A DNA stretch of 64,000 nt from assembly GCA_049323655.1 (NCBI GenBank), contig JBMONO010000041.1, positions 105,975-169,974 of the forward strand, in the 5' to 3' direction. The notes under the pieces were generated by a model. It was not told the DNA's origin and searched no databases. It saw only the letters and a program-made list of their open reading frames with translations. The stretch is from DB1 sp049323655. GTDB lineage: Bacteria > Desulfobacterota > Desulfobulbia > Desulfobulbales > SURF-16. How positions within the stretch are numbered: the stretch's first letter is position 1; every line of letters begins with the position of its first letter. Below, piece after piece: positions 16,725 to 26,235 of this stretch. The position numbers and the translations under genes are program-made.

Positions 16725-17908
16725 TGGCCGCTGCTTGGTTGGGTCAGGGAGATGCCGCCATGCCATTCGCCCACAAGACCATCGCTTATATCGTCAATGC
16801 CGACTGGTACTTTGTCCTGCATTGGCTGGCCCGGGCCAGGGCGGCGCGGGACCGCGGCCTCTCCGTGCATGTGCTGACCGCCCTCACCGATGCGCGTCAT
16901 CAGCGCACCCTGGCAGAGCACGGCCTTGTCTGCCATCCCATCTCCCTGGATCGCAAGGGCATGAACCCCTTGACCGAAATTGCCAGTCTGCGCCAGATTC
17001 ACGCCATTCTCCGCGCCCTTAACCCTGACCTCGTCCACTGCATAACCGTTAAACCGAACATCCTCGGCGGCCTCGCCACCCGGCGGCTGGGGATAAAAAC
17101 CATCCTCAACGTCACCGGCCTGGGACTCGCCTTTTCCGGTAGAACCGGGCGCGCCATCATTGCCCGCCAGTTCGTCCGCCCCTTTTACCGGCTGGCCGCC
17201 AATCGTCCCGATTGCCGCATCGTTTTTGAAAACCAAGACGACAGTGAGCGGTTTTCCCGTCTCGGCATCGGGTGGCCGGGCAGTCATGTCGTCATTCCGG
17301 GCAGTGGGGTGGACACTCAAGTATTTGCCTGGACAGAAGAGCCTGATTGTCAGGAACCGGTGGTTCTTTTTGCCGGCCGGCTCCTGCGTGACAAGGGCCT
17401 TGCCGATCTGGTCGCGGCCGGGGACATCCTGCGCCGCCGCGGTCTGCGTTTTCGCCTCGATGTTGCCGGTATTGTTGACGAAAAATCGCAGAACGCCATT
17501 CCCTTAAGTCAGATCGAGGGCTGGCACGCCGAGGGGCGGATCAACTGGCTGGGCACCCGCCACGATATGCCCGCCGTCCTTGCCGGCGCCACGATCGTTG
17601 CCCTGCCCAGTTTCTACGGCGAGGGGGTGCCGCGGGTGCTGATCGAGGCGGCGGCGGTGGGTCGGGCGCTGGTCGCAACCAGCATCAGCGGTTGCCGGGA
17701 TATCGTCCGCCACGGGGAAAACGGCCTGCTGGTGAGGCCGAACAGGCCCGACGAGCTCGCTGACGCCCTGGAGACCCTGCTCCGGGACCGGCAACTGCGC
17801 CAGCGGTTCGCTCTTGCGGGCAGACGACTGGTGGAGGATGTTTTTGGCCAGGAGAGGGTGATCGCCGCGATGAATGCCGTGTATGTGGCGATGCTGGGGG
17901 AAGTTTGA
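16724..17908 (+). CDS. Family 4 (GT-B) glycosyltransferase
   Basis: 394 residues if translation starts at the overlapping ATG 16724. ATG 16760 (MPFAHKTIAYIV), with GGGAG eight bases upstream, fits the fold start better. The N-terminal domain has HCITVKPNILGGLATRRLG, the C-terminal domain FAGRLLRDKGLADLVAAG and the donor-binding E-x7-E element in PSFYGEGVPRVLIEAAAVG. This is typical of polysaccharide GTs such as PglA/WbpT relatives. It ends the gmd-fcl surface sugar operon and converges on the TonB receptor gene. Confidence 0.9.
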   Translation: MAAAWLGQGDAAMPFAHKTIAYIVNADWYFVLHWLARARAARDRGLSVHVLTALTDARHQRTLAEHGLVCHPISLDRKGMNPLTEIASLRQIHAILRALNPDLVHCITVKPNILGGLATRRLGIKTILNVTGLGLAFSGRTGRAIIARQFVRPFYRLAANRPDCRIVFENQDDSERFSRLGIGWPGSHVVIPGSGVDTQVFAWTEEPDCQEPVVLFAGRLLRDKGLADLVAAGDILRRRGLRFRLDVAGIVDEKSQNAIPLSQIEGWHAEGRINWLGTRHDMPAVLAGATIVALPSFYGEGVPRVLIEAAAVGRALVATSISGCRDIVRHGENGLLVRPNRPDELADALETLLRDRQLRQRFALAGRRLVEDVFGQERVIAAMNAVYVAMLGEV

Positions 17909-18006
17909 AGTGCCTAAAATGCCTAAAGTGCCTAAAGTACTTCAAGTGCCTAAAGTGCCTAAAGTGGCTAAAGTGTTTCTCCAATTTCAGGCATCTTAGG
18001 CACTTA
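17908..18006. repeat. 9-bp tandem repeat (AGTGCCTAA family) with terminal inverted repeat
   Basis: About seven tandem copies of a 9-bp unit of the form GTGCCTAAA occupy 17908-17976. The left end, AAGTGCCTAAAATGCCT, recurs in inverted form at 17988-18004 (AGGCATCTTAGGCACTT). The whole gap between the convergent glycosyltransferase and TonB receptor genes can thus fold into a hairpin that could end transcription from both sides. The same 9-bp unit recurs at 28963. Confidence 0.8.
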
Positions 18007-18013
18007 AAAGATT

Positions 18014-20053
18014 TTACCACCGTTTGCGGAGCATGACCTCCAGGGTGAAGGGGGCGCCGTCGATCATCTCGTAGATGCCCGGCGTCTTGTAGTCTTCGTC
18101 AAACAGATTCTTCGCGGACCAGCTCATCTCCAGGCCATTGACGAGAAAATCCTCGATGGTGAGGGTCGTGTTGACGAGCCACACCGCGTCGGCGGTGGCA
18201 AGGGAGCCGAGGCGGGCGTTGATCAGGTCCCGTTCGGCGAAATAGCGCAGCTCGCTGACCAGGGAGAGCCGGTCCAGCGGTTGCCAGTGGGCGCTTAGAT
18301 TGGCCATGGTCTTCGGCCCCGGATCATAGGGGGAGACCACATCTTCATAGATGTATTCAAGGGAGCCGTCCGGCCGGATGTAGATGGCGCTGAGCAGGTG
18401 GTAGATCTCATCCGGACCGTCGTTGTCGAGCAGGGTCAGGTTGGCGGCAAGATGCAGCCGTTCGGTGAGCTGGACGCCCCCCTCCAGTTCGATGCCGTAA
18501 ATGTCCTGGCGGTTGGGCAGGGAGAGCTGGGCATAGGGATCTTCCTTGATATGATCCTCGATGCGGCTGGTAAAGGCGGTGATGGCAAGGTTCAGTATTT
18601 TCGAGGGGTTGTAGGCAAGTTGCGCCTCCAGCGTCTCGATCTTTTCCTGATCCGGCTTTGCCGCTGTCAGTAGCTGGCGCGACGACGGGGTGCGGTAGGC
18701 CGTGCCGTACAGCAGTTTCATGATGACCTGTGACGACGGGGTATAGCCGACCCCGGAGCTGAAGCTGACATTATCCTGATACTCGTCGTGCTCGTCAAAG
18801 CGCAGACCGCCCCAGGCCTTGATCTTGCCGAACTGATGGGTGTACTGGCCAAAACCCGACCAGAGGGTGTCGCTGTAATTGTCCTGCACCAAAAGCGGCA
18901 GCAGGTCCTCGTTGGCCGGACCGACGAAATCGGGCAGGTAGCTTTCCCAGACCGGCGCATTCTCTATCCGTTTTTCCCGGAAGGAGACGCCGCCGGTGAG
19001 CAGGCCGCGACCGGTAAGGAAGGTGCGGTCATAGATCAGCTCGGCGTAGGAGGTCTCCTCCCTGACATCAAGCTGTTTGTCGATGATTTCATACTCCGGC
19101 CTCAGGGTGTTTCGAAAGGCGGTGAAACGCAGCGACGAGGTGGTGGAAAGCGGCTGGTTGGCCTCGATCTTGATAAAGGAAGACGGGGTATTGCGTTCCT
19201 CCAGCCAGGTACCGTTTTGCTCGTCGGAGAGAGAATAGGGATGTCTATTGTCGGTTAGACGGCCGCTGATCCGTACCCGTTCCCCGTAACTGAGCTGGCC
19301 GCTTGCCTCAAGATAGCCGCTTCGACCGGTTCGTTCATCGCCGTACCGTTCCAGAGGCGGGACGGGGCGATCCTCCTCGCCTTGCCAGAAACGGACCAGA
19401 TCGGCCCTGGTATCGTCCTCCCGGCCGCTGCGGCCGCTGACGGACAGGAAGCCGTCCCACAGCGCATCGCCGCGTCCCATGTTCAGATAGAAATTTCCTC
19501 CTTCATCCTGAAAATGATAGCCGGCACCGGTCTCGACGCCGTTCAGATCGCGGCCGGACAGGGGGACGACATTGACGATGCCGGCAAAGGCATCCGGTCC
19601 CCAGAGCACCGAGCCCGGACCGCGGATGATTTCGATGCGCTTGACCGGTGCCAGGGAGAGATTGTGATCGAGTTGATGCAGCGATTTTTCGCTGTCCGCA
19701 CCGAGCGGCACGGTATCGTAGAGAAAGAGGGTGGAATTGGCGATGCCGCGCAGATACGGGCTCGTGCCCCATGGTTTTTCCGCCATGTGAAAACCGGGCA
19801 TGCCGCCCAGGGCCTCGGCCAGGGTGGTGTAGCCATGCTGGTGAAGTTGTTCGCGGCTGATCACCTGGGCAATAGCCGGAGCCTGCCAGGCGCTTTCTTC
19901 CCGCCGCGAGGCGATGGTCAGGGCCTCGATGTTTTCGCCGACAAACATCAAAAGCGTTTCGTCGCCATCGGCCTCGTTAATCTCCTGGCCGCCGGCGGCA
20001 ACCGGGGCAAGAAGGGCGAGGAGAAGAAAGAGGCAGAGAAAATGTGTCTTCAT
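18014..20053 (-). CDS. TonB-dependent outer-membrane receptor
   Basis: 679 residues from ATG 20053. A TTG nine bases upstream (20062) has GGAGGA at ideal spacing and may be the real start. A signal peptide ends near residue 22. The plug domain follows (VISREQLHQHGYTTLAEALGGMPGF, then IEIIRGPGSVLWGPDAFAGIVNVV), then a 22-strand-type barrel ending in aromatic LRKRW. It resembles ligand-specific receptors for siderophores, cobalamin or metal chelates; the ligand cannot be inferred. It lies immediately downstream of a sigma-54 activator, sensor kinase and periplasmic binding protein, suggesting ligand-dependent control. Confidence 0.92.
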   Translation of the reverse strand: MKTHFLCLFLLLALLAPVAAGGQEINEADGDETLLMFVGENIEALTIASRREESAWQAPAIAQVISREQLHQHGYTTLAEALGGMPGFHMAEKPWGTSPYLRGIANSTLFLYDTVPLGADSEKSLHQLDHNLSLAPVKRIEIIRGPGSVLWGPDAFAGIVNVVPLSGRDLNGVETGAGYHFQDEGGNFYLNMGRGDALWDGFLSVSGRSGREDDTRADLVRFWQGEEDRPVPPLERYGDERTGRSGYLEASGQLSYGERVRISGRLTDNRHPYSLSDEQNGTWLEERNTPSSFIKIEANQPLSTTSSLRFTAFRNTLRPEYEIIDKQLDVREETSYAELIYDRTFLTGRGLLTGGVSFREKRIENAPVWESYLPDFVGPANEDLLPLLVQDNYSDTLWSGFGQYTHQFGKIKAWGGLRFDEHDEYQDNVSFSSGVGYTPSSQVIMKLLYGTAYRTPSSRQLLTAAKPDQEKIETLEAQLAYNPSKILNLAITAFTSRIEDHIKEDPYAQLSLPNRQDIYGIELEGGVQLTERLHLAANLTLLDNDGPDEIYHLLSAIYIRPDGSLEYIYEDVVSPYDPGPKTMANLSAHWQPLDRLSLVSELRYFAERDLINARLGSLATADAVWLVNTTLTIEDFLVNGLEMSWSAKNLFDEDYKTPGIYEMIDGAPFTLEVMLRKRW

Positions 20054-20066
20054 GGGGATCAAAAAA

Positions 20067-21416
20067 CTATTCCTCCTTGAAACGGCCCAGCAGTACCCGG
20101 AACTTGGCGCGGCTGAGACCGAGCAGACCGGCCGCGGCGGTCTGGTTGTTGCCGGCGAGTTGCAATGCCTGTTTAACGAAATCCATTTCCACATCTTCGA
20201 GGTTGATGCCTTCCGGAGGAAGCTGGAAACCGCCGCAATTGCCACTCTCCGGCCGATTGGGGCGGAGAAAGGAAAGGGTGGCGGCGGAAATGCAGCCCTG
20301 TTCCCGGTCAAGGATAAAGGCCCGTTCCATGGCATTGGCCAGTTCACGGACGTTGCCCGGCCAGTTGTGGACGAGTAGCATCCTTTTGGCGCCATCGGTC
20401 AGTTCGATTTTTTCACCCCGGGAGAGACGGGTGAGAAAATGGCCGGCCAGGGGGATGATGTCGTCTTTGCGTTCCCGGAGCGGCGGCGGCAGAATCGGGA
20501 AGACATTGATCCGGAAGAAGAGATCCTGACGGAACTGTCCCTCCTGCACCAGTTTTTCGAGATTGCGGTTGGTGGCGCAGATGATCCGGACATTGACGGC
20601 AATCTCCTCATGCCCACCGACTCGCTGGATTTTTTTCTCCTGGAGAACCCGCAGCAGTTTGGCCTGGGCCTCGGCCGGCAGGTCGCCGATTTCGTCGAGA
20701 AAGAGGGTGCCGTTGTCGGCGTATTCAAATTTGCCGATGGTCATACGGTCGGCGCCGGTAAAGGCCCCTTTTTCATGGCCAAAGAGCTCCGACTCCACCA
20801 GATTGGCCGAAATGGCGGCGCAGTTGACCGGGACAAAACGGCCGTCGCGATACGCGCTCTTCTGGTGGATAAACCGGGCCAGCAGTTCTTTGCCGGTGCC
20901 GGATTCGCCGTTGATCAGCACGGCGGAATCACTGGCCGCCACCTTGGCGGCCAGATGAATGATGGACTCCATCTCCTGTGAGGCATAGACGATTTCACCG
21001 CTGCCGGCGGTCTCCTGCAAGCGTTGCCGCAGTTCCCTGTTTTCAGAAATGATTTTTGACAGATGCAGGCTGCGTTCAATGGTCAGCAGGATGCGTTTGT
21101 CGTCAAAGGGCTTGGTGATGTAGTCGATAGCCCCTTTTTTCATGGCATTGACCGCCGAATCGATGGTGGCAAAGGCGGTGATGAAGACAACCGGACAGAG
21201 GATGTCTTCCTCCTTCATCCGTTCCAGCAGGGTGATGCCGTCCATCTCCGGCATCTTGATGTCCGAGATGACAATATCATAGGGGAAGGAGCGGATTTTT
21301 TCCAGCGCCTCGCGGCCGTTGGCCGCCTGATCGGCAGAATAGCCGGCCCGGCTCAGCATGATGGAGAGCAGCTGGCGCATCTTGTCTTCGTCATCAACTA
21401 CGAGAATATGTACCAT
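20067..21416 (-). CDS. NtrC-family sigma-54 response regulator
   Basis: 449 residues. The receiver domain has acidic VVDDEDK, the phosphoacceptor D52 in VISDIKMPEMDG and the lysine in ITKPFDD. The AAA+ domain has Walker A GESGTGKE at 170-177 and the sigma-54-contacting GAFTGA at 217-222. A Fis-type helix-turn-helix ends the protein (NQTAAAGLLGLSRAKFRVLL). When phosphorylated it should activate sigma-54 promoters. It follows the histidine kinase gene by 101 bp and precedes the TonB receptor gene by about 5-13 bp. Confidence 0.95.
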   Translation of the reverse strand: MVHILVVDDEDKMRQLLSIMLSRAGYSADQAANGREALEKIRSFPYDIVISDIKMPEMDGITLLERMKEEDILCPVVFITAFATIDSAVNAMKKGAIDYITKPFDDKRILLTIERSLHLSKIISENRELRQRLQETAGSGEIVYASQEMESIIHLAAKVAASDSAVLINGESGTGKELLARFIHQKSAYRDGRFVPVNCAAISANLVESELFGHEKGAFTGADRMTIGKFEYADNGTLFLDEIGDLPAEAQAKLLRVLQEKKIQRVGGHEEIAVNVRIICATNRNLEKLVQEGQFRQDLFFRINVFPILPPPLRERKDDIIPLAGHFLTRLSRGEKIELTDGAKRMLLVHNWPGNVRELANAMERAFILDREQGCISAATLSFLRPNRPESGNCGGFQLPPEGINLEDVEMDFVKQALQLAGNNQTAAAGLLGLSRAKFRVLLGRFKEE

Positions 21417-21517
21417 GTTTTTTTCGACAAAAAATTGCCGGTCTATCGTTTTCTTTTGTCTGTAAATCGCAGGGGGGCAGTAATGTGCCGTGAAGGCATG
21501 AGCCGTCCTGGCCCTCC

Positions 21518-22975
21518 CTACGTGTTTAAATGCCGATCACGCCCATTTTCGCAGTTGCCGCCGGCCGTATTCACGGGCAGGGTAATACGGAAACAGGCGC
21601 CGCCCGACTCCCGGTTTTCCACCTCGATCCTGCCATTGTGGGCGCTGATGACCTGGGAGACAAAGGCAAGCCCCAGACCGGTACCGGTGGCCCTGGTGGT
21701 GAAAAAGGGTTCGAAAATTTTTTTCATGTCCTCCGTCGGAACGCCCGGCCCCTGATCGCAGACCGTGCAGACCCAGGCATGCTGGTGGCAGGCGGCGCGA
21801 ATTTCAATCATCTCCTGTCCTTTGGTGATCTCCAGCGCGTTTTTGATGATGTTGCTGAACACCCGGGTCATCAGATCCGGATCGATGCGGACAAGGCAGG
21901 GAGCGTCCGGAAGGTCGAGCTGAAAATGGGCCGGCAGACCCTTGGTCTGCAGTTCGAAGCGGGTGACGCAATCGCGGATCAGCAGATTCATGTCCGTCTC
22001 ACGCAGGGTGGGGGAGGCGGGGCGGGCAAACTCGAGAAAATCCTCGATCAGCCGGTTCATCCGCTTGATTTCATCCTCCATGAAGCTGACCATGGTGTTG
22101 TCCGAGGAGAGATCCATGTCCTGCTTGAGGATGTCGAGGGAGCTTTTGATGATGCTCAAGGGGTTTTTCACCTCATGGGCGATCATCAGGGAAAATTTAC
22201 CCATCTCGGCCAGGGTCTTCTGCTTGACCATCTCCTGGCTCGCCTCTTCAAGGGCCAATTTGCTTTTCTGGAGGGAATCGAGCATGGCGTTGAAGGCCTC
22301 GGCCAGTTCCCTGGTTTCCGGGAGATTACCCGGCGTCACCCTCAGGGTGAGATTACCGCCCGCCACTGCCCGGGCCGCGTGGACGAGCTGATGCACCGGC
22401 TGCACCAGATAGCGCGACAGCAGGACGAACATGAACAGCGAGACGGCAAGCAAGCCGGCGGACAGCAGATAAAAGCGTTCGCGGATGATGTTGAGCAGGT
22501 TGTTGATACCATCCACTGTGTAAAAAATCTTTACCTCGCCGATGATCTCTTCCTGGGGGGCGGCCGACGGCGGCGATGGGGTATAAAAAGGATTGCCTTC
22601 GTCAATATCGCCCTTCATCACCACCGGCGCCGCAGCCTGGAGGACGGTGCGTGGTTTCTTCCGGCTTCCTGTTTTTTTTGTGCTGACGTTGGCCAGTTCC
22701 TCGCCGGATTTGCCGCTGATGATGACCTGCATGATGTCTTCCTGGGCGAGCAGGTTTTCCGCCAGCCCCTCAAGCATCATCTGGTCGCCGATGAGAATGC
22801 CCAGTTCGGCGTTTAATGCCAGATAGCGGGCGAGGAAATCGGTTCGTTCCTCGAAACGTTTGTGGACAAAGGTCGACAGCATGTTGGTGCCGGCGAAAAA
22901 GGCGATGAAACTCGCGCTCATAAGAATGATGGCGGCCAGCAGGAGCCGGGTATGGATACCGACACGGCGCAGCAT
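21518..22975 (-). CDS. Membrane sensor histidine kinase (HAMP)
   Basis: 485 residues. Membrane segments at about 10-33 and 168-190 bracket a periplasmic sensor region. A HAMP linker (about 190-245), the phosphoacceptor H267 in MIAHEVKNPLS and an ATPase domain with N-box NIIKNALE, DQGPGVP and GTGLGLAF follow. This is the usual partner architecture of NtrC-type regulators. The start codon overlaps the last base of the binding-protein stop (TGATG type), so sensor and binding protein are coupled and may form one detection unit. Confidence 0.94.
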   Translation of the reverse strand: MLRRVGIHTRLLLAAIILMSASFIAFFAGTNMLSTFVHKRFEERTDFLARYLALNAELGILIGDQMMLEGLAENLLAQEDIMQVIISGKSGEELANVSTKKTGSRKKPRTVLQAAAPVVMKGDIDEGNPFYTPSPPSAAPQEEIIGEVKIFYTVDGINNLLNIIRERFYLLSAGLLAVSLFMFVLLSRYLVQPVHQLVHAARAVAGGNLTLRVTPGNLPETRELAEAFNAMLDSLQKSKLALEEASQEMVKQKTLAEMGKFSLMIAHEVKNPLSIIKSSLDILKQDMDLSSDNTMVSFMEDEIKRMNRLIEDFLEFARPASPTLRETDMNLLIRDCVTRFELQTKGLPAHFQLDLPDAPCLVRIDPDLMTRVFSNIIKNALEITKGQEMIEIRAACHQHAWVCTVCDQGPGVPTEDMKKIFEPFFTTRATGTGLGLAFVSQVISAHNGRIEVENRESGGACFRITLPVNTAGGNCENGRDRHLNT

Positions 22976-23940
22976 CAGCGCAGACCTCCGGATCCCGGGT
23001 CAGCCGCGACGGGGATGCTCAGTTTCCGGCCGACTTCTTCGTTGATGCGCAGATCGAATCTGGGAATCTCGCTGCGGCAGGATTCGCCGGCCATTGTGCG
23101 CAAGGCCAGGGCAGCAGCCTGCCGCCCCAGTTCCTGATAGTCGAAAACAAAGGAGAGCAGGGCGCCGGAATCGGCAAAAAAACGGTTGTAGCCAATGGTC
23201 GGAATCCGGTGGAGAAAGGCCTCCTTGATGATATAGCTGACAATGCTCTCCGAGATCACCGTCCGGTCCGGGATAAACCAAATGGCATCGATGTTTGCCC
23301 AGTTTTTCTCAAGAATTGCCGGCAGATTCTTTTTGGAGGAAACCGGCAGGGGGACGATACGGCGGTCGAGGGGTGCTGCCAGATCCGCTACCTGGCTTAC
23401 AAATTCAGTGTTCACGTCGGGGTCGTGAAGAATGGCGATCCGTTTGGCCTGGGGCAGCAGCCGGCTGATTTCCTGCAGCTGAATGGCCGGCGGAATGTTG
23501 AGAAAAACGCCGCAGCCGTTCTCCCCCAGCACCTTTTCCGGGTTGAGCATCATGGTGAAGATTGCCGGCGGCAGTGCAATGCCGCTGTCGGCATTGAGGA
23601 AGCGGGCGGCTTCCGGACCGATGGCAAGAATGAATGTGCTTTTCCGGGCCGCCACGTCGCGCAGCAGGGCGGGCCAGGCTGCTTCGGCAACGTCGGCCAG
23701 GGTCAGTGAGGTGACGGACAGCTCCGCGTCGCCGAGAATCTCCATGGCCCCCTCCCGGGCGGCCAGATAGGGCCGAATCTCCCGGGAGACGATGACGATT
23801 GCGTCGGCACGCGCCTGCAGCCAATCCTGGGGCGCTGCCGCAGCCTCATCGCTGATCAGCTCCGCACAGATCAACAGAATGAGGGACAGCAGGGCAGAGA
23901 GAGCGCTGCGCGATAGAAGGTGGAGCTGGGCTGTCTTCAA
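22975..23940 (-). CDS. ABC-type periplasmic substrate-binding protein (PF04392-like)
   Basis: 321 residues starting at TTG 23940; no in-frame ATG precedes the signal peptide, which ends after about residue 35 (LICAELISDEAAAA). The two-lobed fold is visible in FILAIGPEAARFL, PPAIFTMMLNPEK, AKRIAILHDPDVNTEF and TIGYNRFFADSGALLSF, as in ABC_sub_bind proteins. No ABC permease or ATPase gene is near, so it probably feeds ligand information to the adjoining sensor kinase rather than a transporter. Lies 24 bp after gspD. Confidence 0.85.
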   Translation of the reverse strand: MKTAQLHLLSRSALSALLSLILLICAELISDEAAAAPQDWLQARADAIVIVSREIRPYLAAREGAMEILGDAELSVTSLTLADVAEAAWPALLRDVAARKSTFILAIGPEAARFLNADSGIALPPAIFTMMLNPEKVLGENGCGVFLNIPPAIQLQEISRLLPQAKRIAILHDPDVNTEFVSQVADLAAPLDRRIVPLPVSSKKNLPAILEKNWANIDAIWFIPDRTVISESIVSYIIKEAFLHRIPTIGYNRFFADSGALLSFVFDYQELGRQAAALALRTMAGESCRSEIPRFDLRINEEVGRKLSIPVAADPGSGGLR

Positions 23941-23964
23941 CTCTGATGCAAATCCCGCCTGGTG

Positions 23965-26235
23965 TTATTTTTTCAACTCGTAGCCTGCCTTTCTGGCGAA
24001 TTCACTGGTGACCGCGTCCACGTCCGCCAGGTTGGCGACAACCCGGGGGGTGATGAAGATGATCAGTTCACTTTTTGACAGGTTGTCGCCCTGCTTGCCG
24101 AACAGCCAGCCAAGACCGGGGATATCGGACAGAAAGGGAACGCCGGTGCTGGAACGGGTCGTATTTTCCCGGATCAGGCCGCCGATGACGATGGTCTGGC
24201 CGTTGTTGACCGTCAGATTGGTTGAGACGGAACGCTTGAAAAAGGACGGATACTTTTCTCCGCCCACAGAAACAGCCTCGGATTGTTCGCTGATCTCCTG
24301 GTTGATTTCCATGCTGACCAGGCCGTATTCGTTGATGTGCGGGGTGACGCCGAGCAGCACACCGGTATTGCGGTACTGGATGTCGGTCTGGGTCTTGTTG
24401 GAGGTGGCATCGTCATACTGAATCTGAGCGCTGGCCACCGGCACCTCGGTGGCGATGTCGATTTTCGCCTCCTTGTTGTCCGAGGCGAGGACCGAAGGCG
24501 AGGAGAGGATATTGACCTTTTTCTTCTGGGCCAGGGCGGTAAGGGTGGCGTTCCATTTGTCGAGCTGGCCGATGGCGTAAGACAGACCATCCGTGCCGGT
24601 GGAGGCGTTCCAGAAGGAGGGAGTTTCCTTGTCCAGGTTGTTGATCTTTGTCCAGGACCATTCCACCCCCATTTCCATGCCGTCATCGAGCTGAACCTCG
24701 ACGACGCTGACCGAGATCAGCACCTGCCGGGGCAGAATGTCGAGACGGGAGAGCACCTTTTCAACAATGTGATAATCACTGGGGATCGCCTCGATGATCA
24801 GGGCGTTGCGAACCTCGTCCTGGGTGATTCTGATCTCGCCGCGCAGGGTGCCGGCGCCGTAATCGGTGCCGGTTGTTTTTGTCGTCACCGGTTTCGGGGC
24901 CGGCTCCCGGTGCTGGGTGAAGGGGTTTGCCTCCCCTTTGGCCGGCGGCTGTTCCGTCGGCGTTTCGGGTTTCACCGTCTGTTCTTTTTCTTGTTGACTG
25001 GCGGTGAAAACCGAGCCGAGCAGGCTCGCCATCTCACCTGCCTGACTGTTTTTGAGAAAATAGATGTAGATGTGCGGTTCGACATCGGCGCTCGGGGTGT
25101 CGAGTTCTCCAATCAGCTCCGCGATTTTGTCCATCATCCGGTCGCTGCCGGTCAGCACCAGCAGACTGTTCATCTTCTCCAGTTCGAAGACCTGCACCTC
25201 CTCCCCGCTGTTTTTGGTGTAGAGATCGGCAAGTTTGGTCAACGGCCCGACGATATCCTTTCCCACGACATGGCGCAGGGGGAAAAAACGGTGACGGACG
25301 CTGTCGAACAGATCGACGTCAAAGGTGTCGATGAGGCGCATCGCCTTGACGAGATTGGTTCGATGATCGACGATCAGCAGGGTGCGGGAGGCGTCGTGGG
25401 CGATGATGCTGCCGTTGGCGGAGATGAAGGGGGTGAGGATCTTCACCATCTCTTCGGGATTGATGTGTTGAAGCGGGACGATCTGGATCTGCAGACCCCT
25501 TTCCCCCGGCGGAATGGTATCGGCGGAATCGGTCCGGACATCGGAGAGCACACGGGAGACCTCTTTCATGTCAACGATTTTGTAGAGATCACCCTCCCTG
25601 ACCGCGGTCAGGTTGTTTGCCTCGAGAATCTGATAGAAGAGGGGGAAAAGGTCGTTTTTGTCGAGCACACCGCTGGTCTGGATGGTGACCTCGCCGACCA
25701 GCGGGGCAACCGGCATGTAGTTGATGTCGAGCAGTTCGGCAAAGACCATGATGACATCGCTGAGACTGGCATGGTCAAAGTTCAGCACCAGTCCGCCATC
25801 CTTCTCCTGGACTCCGTCCGGCCGCGGTCCGGTGTCAAAGGAGCTTTTCAGGGGAGCGGACAGGCGCGACTTCTCCGCCTTCCGGATGGCGGGGCGGGTC
25901 GGGTCGGGGTGCTCCGGACGGTCCAACTTCTTCCCTGTCAGGACCGAGGCGCTGATTTTCTGCGCGTTTTCCTGCTTTTCCGCTTCCGGCAAGGCCGGGA
26001 GAGCGGCTGCGTTGGTCTCGTCGAGGGGAATGACACTTTCCGTGATCACTCCGGTTGCCGTTGCTGATGCCTGCACCGGTGTCGCCTGCGGCGCATCAGG
26101 CGCCGGTTCGGCAATGGTGATTGTCTTTGTCGGTTGGTTGTGGGTGGCGCAGCCGGTGGCGAGCAAAAGCAGCAGGCATGCCGGAAGCACCGATGCTGTC
26201 ATATGTCGGGTCGGTTTCATGATCGTGGTTTTCAT
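23965..26235 (-). CDS. gspD: Type II secretion secretin GspD (lipoprotein)
   Basis: 756 residues. The signal peptide ends in a lipobox LLATGC with the lipidated cysteine at about residue 29, so the secretin may not need a separate pilotin. N0-N3 ring domains follow (DVIMVFAELLDINYM, IVPLQHINPEEMVKIL, HVVGKDIVGPLTKLADLY), and the C-terminal secretin domain has the PSVLASDNKEAKI and GGLIRENTTRSSTGVPFLSDIPGLGWLF motifs. It forms the outer-membrane channel. A Gly/Pro/Lys-rich linker lies between N2 and N3. The start overlaps gspC by four bases. Confidence 0.95.
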   Translation of the reverse strand: MKTTIMKPTRHMTASVLPACLLLLLATGCATHNQPTKTITIAEPAPDAPQATPVQASATATGVITESVIPLDETNAAALPALPEAEKQENAQKISASVLTGKKLDRPEHPDPTRPAIRKAEKSRLSAPLKSSFDTGPRPDGVQEKDGGLVLNFDHASLSDVIMVFAELLDINYMPVAPLVGEVTIQTSGVLDKNDLFPLFYQILEANNLTAVREGDLYKIVDMKEVSRVLSDVRTDSADTIPPGERGLQIQIVPLQHINPEEMVKILTPFISANGSIIAHDASRTLLIVDHRTNLVKAMRLIDTFDVDLFDSVRHRFFPLRHVVGKDIVGPLTKLADLYTKNSGEEVQVFELEKMNSLLVLTGSDRMMDKIAELIGELDTPSADVEPHIYIYFLKNSQAGEMASLLGSVFTASQQEKEQTVKPETPTEQPPAKGEANPFTQHREPAPKPVTTKTTGTDYGAGTLRGEIRITQDEVRNALIIEAIPSDYHIVEKVLSRLDILPRQVLISVSVVEVQLDDGMEMGVEWSWTKINNLDKETPSFWNASTGTDGLSYAIGQLDKWNATLTALAQKKKVNILSSPSVLASDNKEAKIDIATEVPVASAQIQYDDATSNKTQTDIQYRNTGVLLGVTPHINEYGLVSMEINQEISEQSEAVSVGGEKYPSFFKRSVSTNLTVNNGQTIVIGGLIRENTTRSSTGVPFLSDIPGLGWLFGKQGDNLSKSELIIFITPRVVANLADVDAVTSEFARKAGYELKK

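Noticed and set aside
24283..26067. 594-codon plus-strand open frame opposite gspD
   Set aside because: Antisense shadow; no recognisable domain, whereas GspD motifs are clear on the minus strand.
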